From Methanosarcina sp. ERenArc_MAG2 (GTDB lineage Archaea; Halobacteriota; Methanosarcinia; Methanosarcinales; Methanosarcinaceae): a stretch of DNA of 64,000 nucleotides. Shown in pieces: positions 18,862-27,915 of the stretch; the stretch's first letter is position 1; every line of letters begins with the position of its first letter. Where the stretch lies: NCBI GenBank assembly GCA_023955635.1, contig JAMXHR010000010.1, forward strand, positions 806,001-870,000. Direction: 5' to 3'. The position numbers were made by a program, and so were the translations under genes. The notes under the pieces were generated by a model. The model was not told where the DNA came from. It saw only the letters and a program-made list of their open reading frames with translations, and did not search any database.

Positions 18862-19799
18862 TGCGAAACCGTCAAAAAACTAATCAGTGAATTGCCATCG
18901 AAAGCCCAGATGTGACCTTGATCACGGATGCCAAATGTTATTGCTACTATCCTCAGCAGATCAGGTGAAAAACAGCAACAACGTTTTGCCAGAGATGATG
19001 ATGGAATTTTAAACCTTAAAAATTGGGTAACATCAGAAAAATGTGATGTTGTTGCCTGTGAATCAACAAGTGATTTCTGGGTTCCGATTTATGAATCATT
19101 GATAGATCATTTGCCTGTTATAGTTGGAAATGCTCGAGAGCTGTTCAGATAAGAGAAATTCTTGACAGAGAAATATCTCAGAGTGCTGCAATCAGGCTTC
19201 AGATATGTCTGAGCCTTATAAAACATTTAGATGATGAAATTGAAGTTCTGGAAAGAGAAATTTTTAGTTATGCCTACAGTAATCATAACCATGAAATATA
19301 AATTTTGATGTCAGTTCCAGGTATAGGGGAAATTGGTGCGGTAACTCTTATTGCTGAAATAGAAGATTTCAGGGATTTTTCTTCGGGAGATAAACTTGCT
19401 TCATGGCTTGGTCTGGTTCCAAATATGTATCAATCTGCGGATAAATACCATAACGGTAGAATCACTAAGAGAGGATCAAAAGTAGCAAGGTGGATTCTGA
19501 CTCAGATTGCTCAGGCAGCAGCAAGAAAGAAAAATAGCAGGTTAAAAGAGTTTTTTAACAGGAAAAAGAAGACTATCGGATTTGCAAAGGCCATTATTGC
19601 ACTGGCAAGGAAAATTGTAACGATAATATGGCATCTTATTACAAAGGATGAGATGTATGAAGACGAGACTGGATATCAAAAGGGAGAAATTCAAAAGAGG
19701 AAGATTGTTGAGACTGAGATATTCTCGGTTGATGAAAGGATAACAATAATTAGTGGAATAATCGCAATTATGGGGAAAAAGGAAGGAGAGAGCACGTGA
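18862..19799 (+). pseudogene. IS110-family transposase remnant
   Basis: An N-terminal part (18928-19152, with ATILSRSGEKQQQRFARDDDG and CDVVACESTSDFWVPIYE) is followed by an abrupt loss of the central region. The C-terminal Transposase_20 part (19305-19799) carries LMSVPGIGEIGAVTLIAEIE, SWLGLVPNMYQSADKYHNGRITKRGSK and ARKIVTIIWHLI. Between them, EILDREISQSAAIRLQICLSLIK is in frame with the C-terminal part but a TAA stop interrupts it near 19303. A residue of the 5' end (IAIESPDVTLITDA) is in another frame. This locus has decayed beyond single-base errors. Confidence 0.8.
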
Positions 19800-19869
19800 T
19801 GAATTTTCTCATCACGGACTTTCATGCCAAGAAAAAACGTACTGCTTTAATAATGAAGCATTTGATCTG

Positions 19870-20757
19870 ATGGAAACGTTTAATGTTTCCCAAATATGGA
19901 CGAAAAAGCTCTCTTCTGTTAAAAACAAAATATTCAGTGACGCAGAAATGCGTCGAAAACTGGATTATTTGTTCTCGGTTAATGGATATAAAACTACTAA
20001 GAAGAAAGTTCTTGAAGCCTGTGCAATTGCGGCATATCATCAAAGTACAGACATACCTGTGGTTACCTTCCTTCTGAGTGATGACGCACGTCAATTCAAG
20101 CAAATTGCATATCATCATGCTCTTTGTTGGATTCATGATGGAAGAAACTACAAGAAATTGAGGCCAATCGTACCTTACCATAAAGAAAAGCTGGAAGCTT
20201 TTCTGGACAGATACTGGGACTTTTATGGGGAACTTTGTGAATTTAGAGAAAATCCAGATTCAGAGATCGCGAAACAATTATCCACGAAGTTTGATCAAGT
20301 GTTTTCGACTATAACAGGGTTAGGACTTACGCACTTGAAGTACCAAATCAACTGCAGTAGGCTTACAACTTCCTGAAATTCAAATTTTAAATCTGATGGT
20401 TACTGTGCTTGATTTTGAATCTGAAGTGCGTAAGTCCTAAGGGTATGAAAAGCTGGATGAAAGAATCTGTAAAACAAAAGAGAACAAGGAACATCTCTTG
20501 AAGACATTGATTTTACCAGAGATTCCACTGCATAATAATGCAGCAGAGTTAGCGGCGAGAGCAAAGGTCAGAAAAAGAGATGTGAGCCTTCAAACAAAAA
20601 CAGATGAAGGAACAAGGGCAAACGACACATTTATGACGATTGTTCAGACAGCAAAGAAACTGAGTGTAAGTACATATGATTACATATTTGATAGAGTGAG
20701 CAACACATTTGAGATGATATCTCTAGCAAAACTGATCAGAGAAAAAGCGAATTGAGT
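19870..20757 (+). pseudogene. IS66-like transposase C-terminal fragment, split by a MITE
   Basis: The frame from 19870 shows DDARQFKQIAYHHALCWIHDGRNYKKL and ...FLDRYWDFYGELCEF, typical of the IS66 DDE core. It runs into the MITE at 20320. After the MITE the same frame resumes as GYEKLDERICKTKEN...PEIPLHNNAAELAARAKVRKRDVS, containing the NNAAE catalytic Glu region, and ends at 20757. Deleting the MITE plus one GGG duplication rejoins both parts with no frameshift. The 5' half of the transposase is absent. Confidence 0.8.
20320..20440. mobile_element. 121-bp MITE with 17-bp perfect terminal inverted repeats
   Basis: The ends are TTAGGACTTACGCACTT and its exact complement AAGTGCGTAAGTCCTAA. Beyond 17 bases the match continues imperfectly through an AAATCAA block. 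GGG precedes and follows the element, a 3-bp target duplication. Its removal restores the IS66 reading frame. A lone copy of one end lies at 31951-31982. Confidence 0.9.
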
Positions 20758-20855
20758 TGAAAGTCAGAGCTTTCCACTCAATTTGAAGAGGATACTATTA
20801 TTCTGTATTTAGCAACAGCTTAATGCCAAATACACTTCTATTCCTGATTTACTGG

Positions 20856-21776
20856 TTATTCGGATTTCCCAGGCACCCAGTTGCTATAGAGTTTCCATTC
20901 GATTAAAGAATCCTTACTGTCGGTCTCAATGTAAAATCTCCATATAAAGGGCTCTTCTATCGCTGAGAATTTAAAATCTACAAGAGTGTCAGGTAAAAGC
21001 AAAGATTCCTTGACTTCTCCTGTATTTGTCTTTATCTGGATATTTGATTCAGTGACATTCAGATTACTTATTTCAAGCCGTACCGATTTTCCAGCCTCAG
21101 CTTCAAAAGACGAATTATCCCCACTCCAGGTTCCTGCAGTATGGAATTTACGTCCCTGACTATCAATTGTATTTGGTAGTTTACTCATAGGTGGAATCAC
21201 GGGCTTGGTCACACGAACCGGTGTTTGTTCAGGCGGAACTGTTTGTGTCGTCAGGATCGGAGGTTCCGCTACCGGTGCATCTGGAGGTTGAGGTATTTTT
21301 ACTGCGGGCCTCTCTACTAGCGGAGCATGGGGCGCCTTTACTGGTGGGACTGCAGGTGCCCTTACCGGCTCAACCGGAGACGCTCTTGGTGATCGAACTG
21401 GAGATTCCGGGAATAATGGAGTCGAAACTTCCGATACCTGTGGTTCAGGTGCTGGTGAAACAGAAGGCTCTTCTACTTCAGTAATAAATTCTGCATCGAG
21501 ACTTCCTATAGTGATTGATCCTATTACACCATCGACCTTCAGCCCGCGTGCTTCCTGGTAGCTTCTGACAGCCAGTTCAGTTTCGTCACCGAAGATACCG
21601 TTGGCTCCAACTTCGGGTACCGGAAAGCTCAAAAATATCAGAGCCTGTTGAATTTTCTCTACTGCAGATCCACTATCCCCTCTCTGAAGGAATCTTTCGT
21701 TGTCGTAACACGCCTCCAAAACTTCATCGCCTGCAAATCTCGGCGATCTTAAATCATGACCGTCCCCAATAGTCAT
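20856..21776 (-). CDS. peptidoglycan-binding-domain (PG_binding_1) protein with proline-rich linker
   Basis: A 306-residue protein, started at ATG 21776 behind GGGGGAT. Residues ~30-95 form a PG_binding_1 fold: FLQRGDSGSAVEKIQQALI, then GANGIFGDETELAVRSYQ and GLKVDGVIGSITIGSLD. The leading RSPRFAGDEVLEACYDNE is a stretch I associate with bacterial proteins of this type. Residues ~100-200 are a long Pro/Ala/Val linker. The C-terminal ~100 residues look like a beta domain (FHTAGTWSGDNSSFEAEAGKSVRLEIS...WRFYIETDSKDSLIEWKLYSNWV). No signal peptide is visible. Methanosarcina lacks murein, so the ligand must be something else. Transfer from bacteria is likely. Confidence 0.75.
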   Translation of the reverse strand: MTIGDGHDLRSPRFAGDEVLEACYDNERFLQRGDSGSAVEKIQQALIFLSFPVPEVGANGIFGDETELAVRSYQEARGLKVDGVIGSITIGSLDAEFITEVEEPSVSPAPEPQVSEVSTPLFPESPVRSPRASPVEPVRAPAVPPVKAPHAPLVERPAVKIPQPPDAPVAEPPILTTQTVPPEQTPVRVTKPVIPPMSKLPNTIDSQGRKFHTAGTWSGDNSSFEAEAGKSVRLEISNLNVTESNIQIKTNTGEVKESLLLPDTLVDFKFSAIEEPFIWRFYIETDSKDSLIEWKLYSNWVPGKSE

Positions 21777-21856
21777 ATTCTATCCCCCATATTTGCTGCA
21801 TAGTTTTCTTTTCTAAAATATACAGCCTTCACTATTAAGTTCACTCTTAAACATGC

Positions 21857-21874
21857 TATAGCAAATATGCTATA
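21857..21874. promoter_or_regulatory. perfect palindrome upstream of the PG-binding protein gene
   Basis: TATAGCA, four bases AATA, then TGCTATA. It lies about 80 bases upstream of the ATG at 21776, inside an AT-rich promoter region. Such 7-4-7 symmetry suggests a dimeric regulator site; the regulator is unknown. Confidence 0.4.
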
Positions 21875-21999
21875 ACCTTTAAATTTCGATAAATAAAGAA
21901 GGGTATTTAAATATATAAATTTTCATAAAACATGTATTTATTTAAAAGGTAGTTAGATTGGGCGTTAATTATAATATTTCGTAATTATTCAGGTATTGT

Positions 22000-22019
22000 C
22001 GGCGCTCCCTTAAGCGCCG
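22000..22019. other. perfect GC-rich hairpin
   Basis: CGGCGCT, loop CCCTTA, AGCGCCG. There is no T-run on either side, so it is not a clear terminator. It sits in the ~400-base gap (21777-22178) between the PG-binding gene and the IS1634 element, where no gene is seen. Confidence 0.4.
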
Positions 22020-22588
22020 CATAAAGTGAATCAATTATATACATCATATTTTTCATTATTATAGAAATGTATCCTCTGTTTCTACAGAAAGCATCCGCTC
22101 CTTGTGGTGTCCTAAAAGATCCCGAGATCTTTTGCTGAACCCTTACAATATTTCAATGTATCTTTAAAGAAAGATGCATCCTAGATTCGGCAGGTTAACG
22201 TAATTAGAGATATATCTTTTCATATTTCTCCCCATGAGACTCAATATCTTCCAGTGAATCTCTTCCATATTCAATATTTCTGACTCTATTTTCTCTTCTT
22301 TCTGAGTTATAAGTTCTGTGATCCCCTGAAAATTGAAAAATATCCATCTCATTGTAGGTCTTTTTGTTGGTTTCCCTTTTTGATCTGGAACCGTTTCATT
22401 TTGTTCCTCTAATTTTGTCCTCAACTTCCATTCTGCTATTGAATAAATCATTAAGCAGAGAACCATCATCATGGTCACTGCTTCTATTCTTGCTTTATTC
22501 TTGAGGTAAACTTTTGATACGCTAAATGTGTCACTTTTCAAGAATCTGAATCCTTTTTCTACGTTATCCTGTCCTTTGTAATACTTTA

Positions 22589-23878
22589 GGGCTCGTCACA
22601 AAATAATTTAATTAACTCACTCCATTCTTTGGTTTGAATGTGTAATTCCATTCTCCGTGAAACTCATCAAGTATAATGCCCAATTTTTCAACCTGTTTTT
22701 TTCGATTTTAATTCCTGTTGGATACTTATTCGTGTCTAACATGCATTTTACTTCAAGCCCTTTTGATGTAGTTGTTGCTGCAATAAGGTTTACAACTACT
22801 TCATAGCTTGTTAGTGGTTTTCCTCTCCAATTAAGAGTAATCTGAGAAAATAGTCTATGCTCTATTTTATTCCATTTACTTGTACCTGGAGGAAAGTGGC
22901 AAACCGAAATCTCCAATCCGATTTCATCCGTTAATTTTTGTAATTCTGTTTTCCACAATTTTACTCTTGATCCATTGCTTCCCCCACAATCTGCAGTAAT
23001 TAAAAGTTTTTTTGCATCAGGATATGATTTACACCCCATTAGATTCCACCATCTACGTATACTTTCAACTGCAAAAGACGCTGTATCATGATCTATGCCG
23101 ACGTTTACCCATCCCTCATTATTAGCAATGTCGTATACCCCATATGGATTTACCTTTCCCAGTTCTTTATCCTTAAAATCATATACATTGACAAGTATTG
23201 GATCTTTTTTTGGACGCAATTCACGGCCAACATTCTTGAAATTTCCGATTAACTCTTTCTTTTTAGTATCTACTGAGATTACAGGCTGATGTTCACCTTG
23301 AAATATTTTACATTTTTCACTTATATGCTCAAATTGTTTGTCACGATCAGGATGCTCAGTTCCTTCTATGGTTTTCTTATTCGCTTGTAAACTGTAACCA
23401 AGCATGTGAAGCATATCCGCAACTCTTGTATGGCTTACTTTATGTCCGATATTCTGAAGTTCCCCTGCTATATTTCGAAGACTTTTACAAGTCCAGAGTA
23501 AAGGAGATTCCGGATCCCCACGACTTGTTGGTTCAATAAGTGCCTCAAGATCGGACAAAAGAGTAGGGTCTTTCTCAACAATCTTTTTACGACCTCCTCC
23601 AGGAGCACGTATTTTATCATCAGAAAGAGATTTGCCACTTTCCAGTTCAGTGCAACCTTTTTTAATTGTATTTTCAGAAATACCAGTTGCACGAGAAACT
23701 ATGCTGATGTTGCCTTTGCCAATACTAAGCGCTTCTGCAGCTGCAAATAAACGTTTGCTTTTTTCATCAAGAAAAGGTTTTAGCAAGTTATATTTTTTGG
23801 AAATAATTTCCTCAAGCATATAGACCAAATAGGATTAACTTATATAAAAAAATACTCAATCTATTTTGTTACGAATAC
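22589..23878. mobile_element. ISAzo13-type insertion sequence, copy 2
   Basis: Nearly identical to copy 1 at 15629-16919 and one base shorter. TTA precedes (22586-22588) and follows (23879-23881) it, a 3-bp target duplication. It is inserted in an IS1634 transposase gene. Its near identity to copy 1 implies recent transposition or gene conversion. Confidence 0.9.
22617..23828 (-). CDS. ISAzo13-family transposase, frameshifted in the last 40 residues
   Basis: Identical in motifs to the copy 1 transposase (ISVDTKKKE, TADCGGSNGSR, WNKIEHRLFS). A T7 run at 22696-22702, where copy 1 has T8, shifts the frame after GIKIEK and replaces the end (KQVEKLGIILDEFHGEWNYTF) by an unrelated tail of similar length. 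The catalytic residues are upstream of the shift. Other differences from copy 1 are a handful of single substitutions. Confidence 0.85.
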   Translation of the reverse strand: MVYMLEEIISKKYNLLKPFLDEKSKRLFAAAEALSIGKGNISIVSRATGISENTIKKGCTELESGKSLSDDKIRAPGGGRKKIVEKDPTLLSDLEALIEPTSRGDPESPLLWTCKSLRNIAGELQNIGHKVSHTRVADMLHMLGYSLQANKKTIEGTEHPDRDKQFEHISEKCKIFQGEHQPVISVDTKKKELIGNFKNVGRELRPKKDPILVNVYDFKDKELGKVNPYGVYDIANNEGWVNVGIDHDTASFAVESIRRWWNLMGCKSYPDAKKLLITADCGGSNGSRVKLWKTELQKLTDEIGLEISVCHFPPGTSKWNKIEHRLFSQITLNWRGKPLTSYEVVVNLIAATTTSKGLEVKCMLDTNKYPTGIKIEKNRLKNWALYLMSFTENGITHSNQRME

Positions 23879-25232
23879 TTAGCATCTCTTCAGGAGAAAT
23901 ACTAATATCATTACTTGCAAGAATGAAAAGTCCCATTTTCTCCATTTCTTTCAAAACAAAAGCGTTATTAACCTTTATGCTGCCATCAATCCTGTAATAA
24001 GTATTTAATTTCTCATCTTTTGAAATTCTGCCTCTTTTACCTTCTTCACGTTTCTTAATAGCTTTCAAATCTACTTTTTCAAACACAATAGACGGGAATT
24101 CTTGAATCCATTTCTCCGTAGCTTTTAATGCATCCTCTTCGCAGAAAAAGTCCTCTCCTTTCAGTTTTTTAAAAGCCTTTTCTGCTTTTTCAAGCTCTTT
24201 TTCTAGTTAATTTTTCCGAGAGTTCCCTCTCTCTTCTCTTTCATCTTGTGAGAAAGCAACAAAACCCACTTTTGTTTGACTCCACCATATTCCACAAAAG
24301 TTTGATAAAAAGAGTATCTCTCATCGCTTTTCAGCATTTTCAGGTTCAAATTTGCAGTTAGCAACTCCTTTGCCTCATTAATTGTTGCAGGAACGCGACT
24401 GATCCAGAATGCCTTTCCCATGTTCTTGAGATTATTATCTGTATAAAAGGAACTCTCAGCGACATAGTACACTTTGCTTTCAGGTATTAAAACCGATTTG
24501 AGAGACTTGATTGCTTCCAGAATTGTGTTTTTGTCTGAAGCATTTCCTGAATGAGTATTCATAAAAAGAGGTATCCCATGCTGATTAACAATCAAGCTTA
24601 GTACAAATTGTTTGAGATCCCATCTTCCGTTTTTGGGAATTCCAAAAGTAATATCAATAGACTCAGTTTCTTCGTCATCATAATCCCCATAAGCACTGAC
24701 ACTTGTAGTGTCAGCGTGTAAACAATGGACAGGAATAGGTAGACGATTCATAATATGAAGAGTAATTTCCGTAAACAGTTTTGTAGGGCCATATTTTACG
24801 ATTCTATCAAGAGTCTCTCCGATAACGTATTGATTCAGGTCTTCTCTTGTTACACCGTCTCCAAAGAGCCTTTCCGTAGAAACGTTTTTGAAAAAATTAG
24901 GAAACAGGTACAAACGTGGCCCTATAAAACCAAGACCATTGATTACCATGGCAAGGATGCAGACTGAATGAGGGACATTATGATCCCTTTCCTTTGGGAG
25001 TTTCTCATCGATCAGTTTGTCAACTTCAAGTTCTCTGAAAACTCCAGCGACAAGCCCAAGGTGACCTAAGAACTTTGTGCGTTTTAAGGAGGATTCAATT
25101 CTTCTACTGCTGTTTTTCTCTGCCATGGGAAGATAAGGAAAGAGATATAATATTAATTATATTAATTTATATGTTTACCTGCAGAATCTAGGATAGTAGT
25201 TATCGAATTATTGATAAAATAAGCCAAAATAA

Positions 25233-25432
25233 GACTCTGGTCCAAAATCTAGTGATTTTTGCATTTCTTGATTGAAAATCTGAATTCGTAAGAAGAATTC
25301 AGCCTCCAATCAAAATTAACATTCGATATCTAAAGGCTTCAACCTAGAAGTAAAATCACAAGGATTGTAACCAATTACAAAATCTAGTGATTTTTAATTT
25401 TACGTTCATCACTGGATTTTGGTACTGAGTCC
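25233..25432. repeat. inverted-repeat element related to the MITE at 39692-39755
   Basis: The left end GACTCTGGTCCAAAATCTAG is matched, inverted, by ACTGGATTTTGGTACTGAGTC at the right end. Inside, 25366-25432 is itself a small palindrome around TTAATTTTACGTTCATCAC, which is the same core as in the element at 39692. No coding capacity. Confidence 0.5.
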
Positions 25433-25560
25433 AAAATAAGGTAATTATAAAAAGGTAATTTAAATATGAAATTCTAGAAAAAATCAAAGTTGCGCTGGCG
25501 CACCCGCTGCAAGCAACGGGGTATGTTCGTGCCATCGCTCGAAATTCCGTAAAAAAAGAC

Positions 25561-25695
25561 AATAAACCTAATAGGTTTAGTTCTAGCAGAAGTTAACAAT
25601 CGAAAAATGGGATTGATAAATAATATTATCATCAACGGTTACCGGGGAAGTTTTCCATCCCCGCAGCAAGCTAGCGGGGTATTCGAATGAAATGA
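25561..25695. repeat. dispersed ~135-bp repeat with conserved hairpin, copy 1
   Basis: This block matches 50521-50670 through TTTAGTTC.AGCAGAAGTTAA, GATTGATAAAT, TATTATCAT.AACGGTT and a GC-rich hairpin (CCCCGC, nine bases, GCGGGG). The flanking genes are unrelated. It may be a MITE or a structured RNA. The ~700-base gap 25195-25892 otherwise holds only repeats. Confidence 0.6.
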
Positions 25696-25779
25696 AAAAC
25701 ATTGTTTTTTGCTTGCTCAAGCGGACTAATTTATGGAACGGAAAAAATTGTTTTTTGCTTGCTCGAGAGGACTAATTTA
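25696..25779. repeat. tandem duplication, 46-bp period
   Basis: Two copies of a ~38-base unit containing TTGTTTTTTGCTTGCTC and GGACTAATTTA, 46 bases apart and differing at only a few positions. Right after the dispersed repeat copy 1. Confidence 0.65.
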
Positions 25780-25892
25780 CAAATCTACAGCTTTTCTATA
25801 TTTTTCCGTGCGTGGCAATTATAGATGTTGTGCTTAACGATGATGTAAAAAACATTGAGGTAGCCCTTTTTTTAAAGAAACTGTTAATAATA

Positions 25893-26597
25893 TCAAAAAC
25901 TGATTAGTGCTTCAAAATTATCAAGCAGTCTGAACATTAATTGCTTTGACTCTGCAAGGAATGAATCTTTCTCCAGCATTTCCTCTTCTTTCTGAATGTA
26001 TTTTCCTACAACCAATTCATCTCTACAGTTTTCAATTACTTTTCCTATTGTTCTGTTGCTCATTTCAAGATGAAACTGGAGTCCAATAACCCTGTTTTTG
26101 TAAATAAATCCCTGATTTTCGCAAGCTTCGCTTACAAAAAGCTTCTTTGAGCTTTCAGGAAGGTTAAACGTATCTCCATGCCAGTGAAATGCAATAAACT
26201 TCTCAGGAATATCATTCAGAATAAAGGTTTCAGATTTCGTTTCTGTGTTTATATATACGGGAAACCATCCTATTTCCTTATATTTATTTTTTAATACTTC
26301 AGCTTTCAGGACATCGGCAAGGAGTTGAGCTCCCAGGCAGATCCCCAGTATTGCTTTTCCTGAAGAAATCGTTTCTTCTATGAACGCTTTTTCTTCTCTA
26401 AGCCAGGGATATTTTTCATATTCGTAAATATTCATTGGCCCACCCATTATTATGAGAAGGTCAAAGTCAGCTATCCCGGGAAAATTCTCGTTTGTATATA
26501 AACGGGTTATAGATAAAGAGTGATTTTTTTCTTCAATCCATTCTGCGATAGTTCCCAATGTTTCAAATTCAACGTGTTGTAGACAGTGTATTTTCAT
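25893..26597 (-). CDS. class I glutamine amidotransferase-like protein (GMP synthase GATase family)
   Basis: A 234-residue protein. The catalytic triad motifs are visible: GICLGAQLLAD (Cys nucleophile) and LQFHLEM (His and Glu). IIMGGPMNIYEYEKYPWL near residue 52 is typical of stand-alone GATase1 proteins related to the GMP synthase glutaminase domain (YfeJ type). No synthetase partner is adjacent, so the acceptor reaction is unknown; some relatives hydrolyse gamma-glutamyl compounds. Both neighbours are unrelated. Confidence 0.85.
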   Translation of the reverse strand: MKIHCLQHVEFETLGTIAEWIEEKNHSLSITRLYTNENFPGIADFDLLIIMGGPMNIYEYEKYPWLREEKAFIEETISSGKAILGICLGAQLLADVLKAEVLKNKYKEIGWFPVYINTETKSETFILNDIPEKFIAFHWHGDTFNLPESSKKLFVSEACENQGFIYKNRVIGLQFHLEMSNRTIGKVIENCRDELVVGKYIQKEEEMLEKDSFLAESKQLMFRLLDNFEALISF

Positions 26598-26784
26598 GTG
26601 ATAGACCTTCAGTTTTAAAGATTCAAACGTTTTAAAGATTCAAACTAATATTTAACTAATGTTATCTTTTTATTTTTCATGATTTTTGATTGACCAGGTC
26701 AATACAAAGTAATGAAAACTGATGTAGCAGAGTTATCCATATTTAAAAGAATCAAAGTAAAAGGATACAAATAACCAATTCAAA

Positions 26785-27849
26785 TCAGGGCACAATTTTC
26801 CTTATCAAAGGTATTTTTTGCATTATTATCACCAGGATCAGAGAAACGAAGAACAATAAAGCCGTAACCAGCGGAACAGATATTATCGGGCTCAGAAAAG
26901 ACGGAGATAATAAAAACACCCCGAATAACCCATGACGTATGTAATGCAATAAGATTGGGTGGACGAGATATATTCCCATGGAAGCTTCGGCAACAGCACT
27001 TATAGTTTCTGTTTTCATGCGCGACGTTTTTAACGTCATATAATCCAGGGTTTCCCGGAGCAAGATGAACAAACATATCGCATATGATGTTTGCGTTATA
27101 TTTAACGAAGTTAAAAAATTATCGAATTTTCCGCTATTCATGCTCATAATATAAGACCCGAAAATCATAACCATTAACAAAGTAGCAACTATGACACCCG
27201 ACAAATATACTATTTTGTCAGTTATCTGGGTTTTTTTGATGGCATAACCAATGATATATAAACCGAGATTCCCGGTTGCGGCTTCTACGGGTATCCCAAT
27301 ATTGTATCCGAAAAATCCTATTAACTGGTTGAGGGGCGTGAATAAAAACCAAAGTAGTAAAAAATATAATATGTCAGACATGTTTGCATGCGCTAAGATC
27401 CTGCGTAACAACGGTGTGAGGAGATATAATCCTATGATGTAGTAGAGGAAATAGAGGTGATAAAAGATTTTATTAGACCAGAATTTTTGCACAAAATCCA
27501 CGGTAAATATACTAAATATATTATAGTTGTTCGCGAATATCATATATATCATTGACCATGCAATTAGAGGAATAATGACCTTGCTAAACCTCTTTGAAAA
27601 GAAGGTCCGATCATCCTCCTGCTTATCCAATAATAGGTAACCGCTCAATATGAATAATATCGGCACCGCGAAAAGTATCATCGCATTATAAACATTAGAC
27701 GCCCACCAGTCTATCCATGATACCTTGTTCCAAACGAATCCGAAATTGTTGACATGGATTGCAACCACTGCAAATATCGCTATTATACGGATCAAATCAA
27801 CCCAAATGTACCGATTTATGGTTACGGGTTTTTGAATTACATTCTCCAT
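26785..27849 (-). CDS. acyltransferase 3 family membrane protein
   Basis: About 354 residues and ten hydrophobic spans. The N-terminal WVDLIRIIAIFAVVAIH (His of the H-x-n-H-type active site), FAVPILFILSGYLLL and the late AEASMGIYLVHPILLHYI are hallmarks of the OafA/WecH acyltransferase-3 family, which O-acetylates surface glycans. ATG 27849 has GAGG 7 bases upstream and is preferred over the TTG at 27861. It lies just downstream of geranylgeranyl reductase on the same strand, which fits a cell-envelope role. Confidence 0.85.
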   Translation of the reverse strand: MENVIQKPVTINRYIWVDLIRIIAIFAVVAIHVNNFGFVWNKVSWIDWWASNVYNAMILFAVPILFILSGYLLLDKQEDDRTFFSKRFSKVIIPLIAWSMIYMIFANNYNIFSIFTVDFVQKFWSNKIFYHLYFLYYIIGLYLLTPLLRRILAHANMSDILYFLLLWFLFTPLNQLIGFFGYNIGIPVEAATGNLGLYIIGYAIKKTQITDKIVYLSGVIVATLLMVMIFGSYIMSMNSGKFDNFLTSLNITQTSYAICLFILLRETLDYMTLKTSRMKTETISAVAEASMGIYLVHPILLHYIRHGLFGVFLLSPSFLSPIISVPLVTALLFFVSLILVIIMQKIPLIRKIVP

Positions 27850-27915
27850 CTGATTCCTCAAATCCGTATTAATTTTTTATGTTGTAACGGCTTACCTTCC
27901 ATAATTGAGGTTTGT

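Larger units (their letters stand above)
22164..25126 (-). pseudogene. IS1634-family transposase, interrupted and frameshifted
   Basis: N-terminal part 24203-25126: FLGHLGLVAGVFRELEVDKLIDEKLP (DUF4277 type), HADTTSVSAYGDY with the first catalytic Asp, and GIPLFMNTHSGNASD. Middle part 23880-24086: YYRIDGSIKVNNAFVL...MGLFILASNDISISPEEML. C-terminal part 22164-22588: YYKGQDNVEKGFRFLKS and VYLKNKARIEAVTMMMVLCLMIYSIAEW. Joining the flanks of ISAzo13 copy 2 gives PEEMLKYYKGQDN in frame. At least two further frame changes lie between 24140 and 24215, so the copy was or is inactive as read. Confidence 0.82.
22179..25194. mobile_element. IS1634-type element interrupted by ISAzo13 copy 2
   Basis: The terminal inverted repeats are ATCCTAGATTCGGCAGGT on the left and, reverse-complemented, ATCCTAGATTCTGCAGGT on the right. 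Without the inserted ISAzo13 and its duplication the element is about 1.72 kb, normal for this family. It carries the remains of one transposase gene on the minus strand. Confidence 0.8.
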
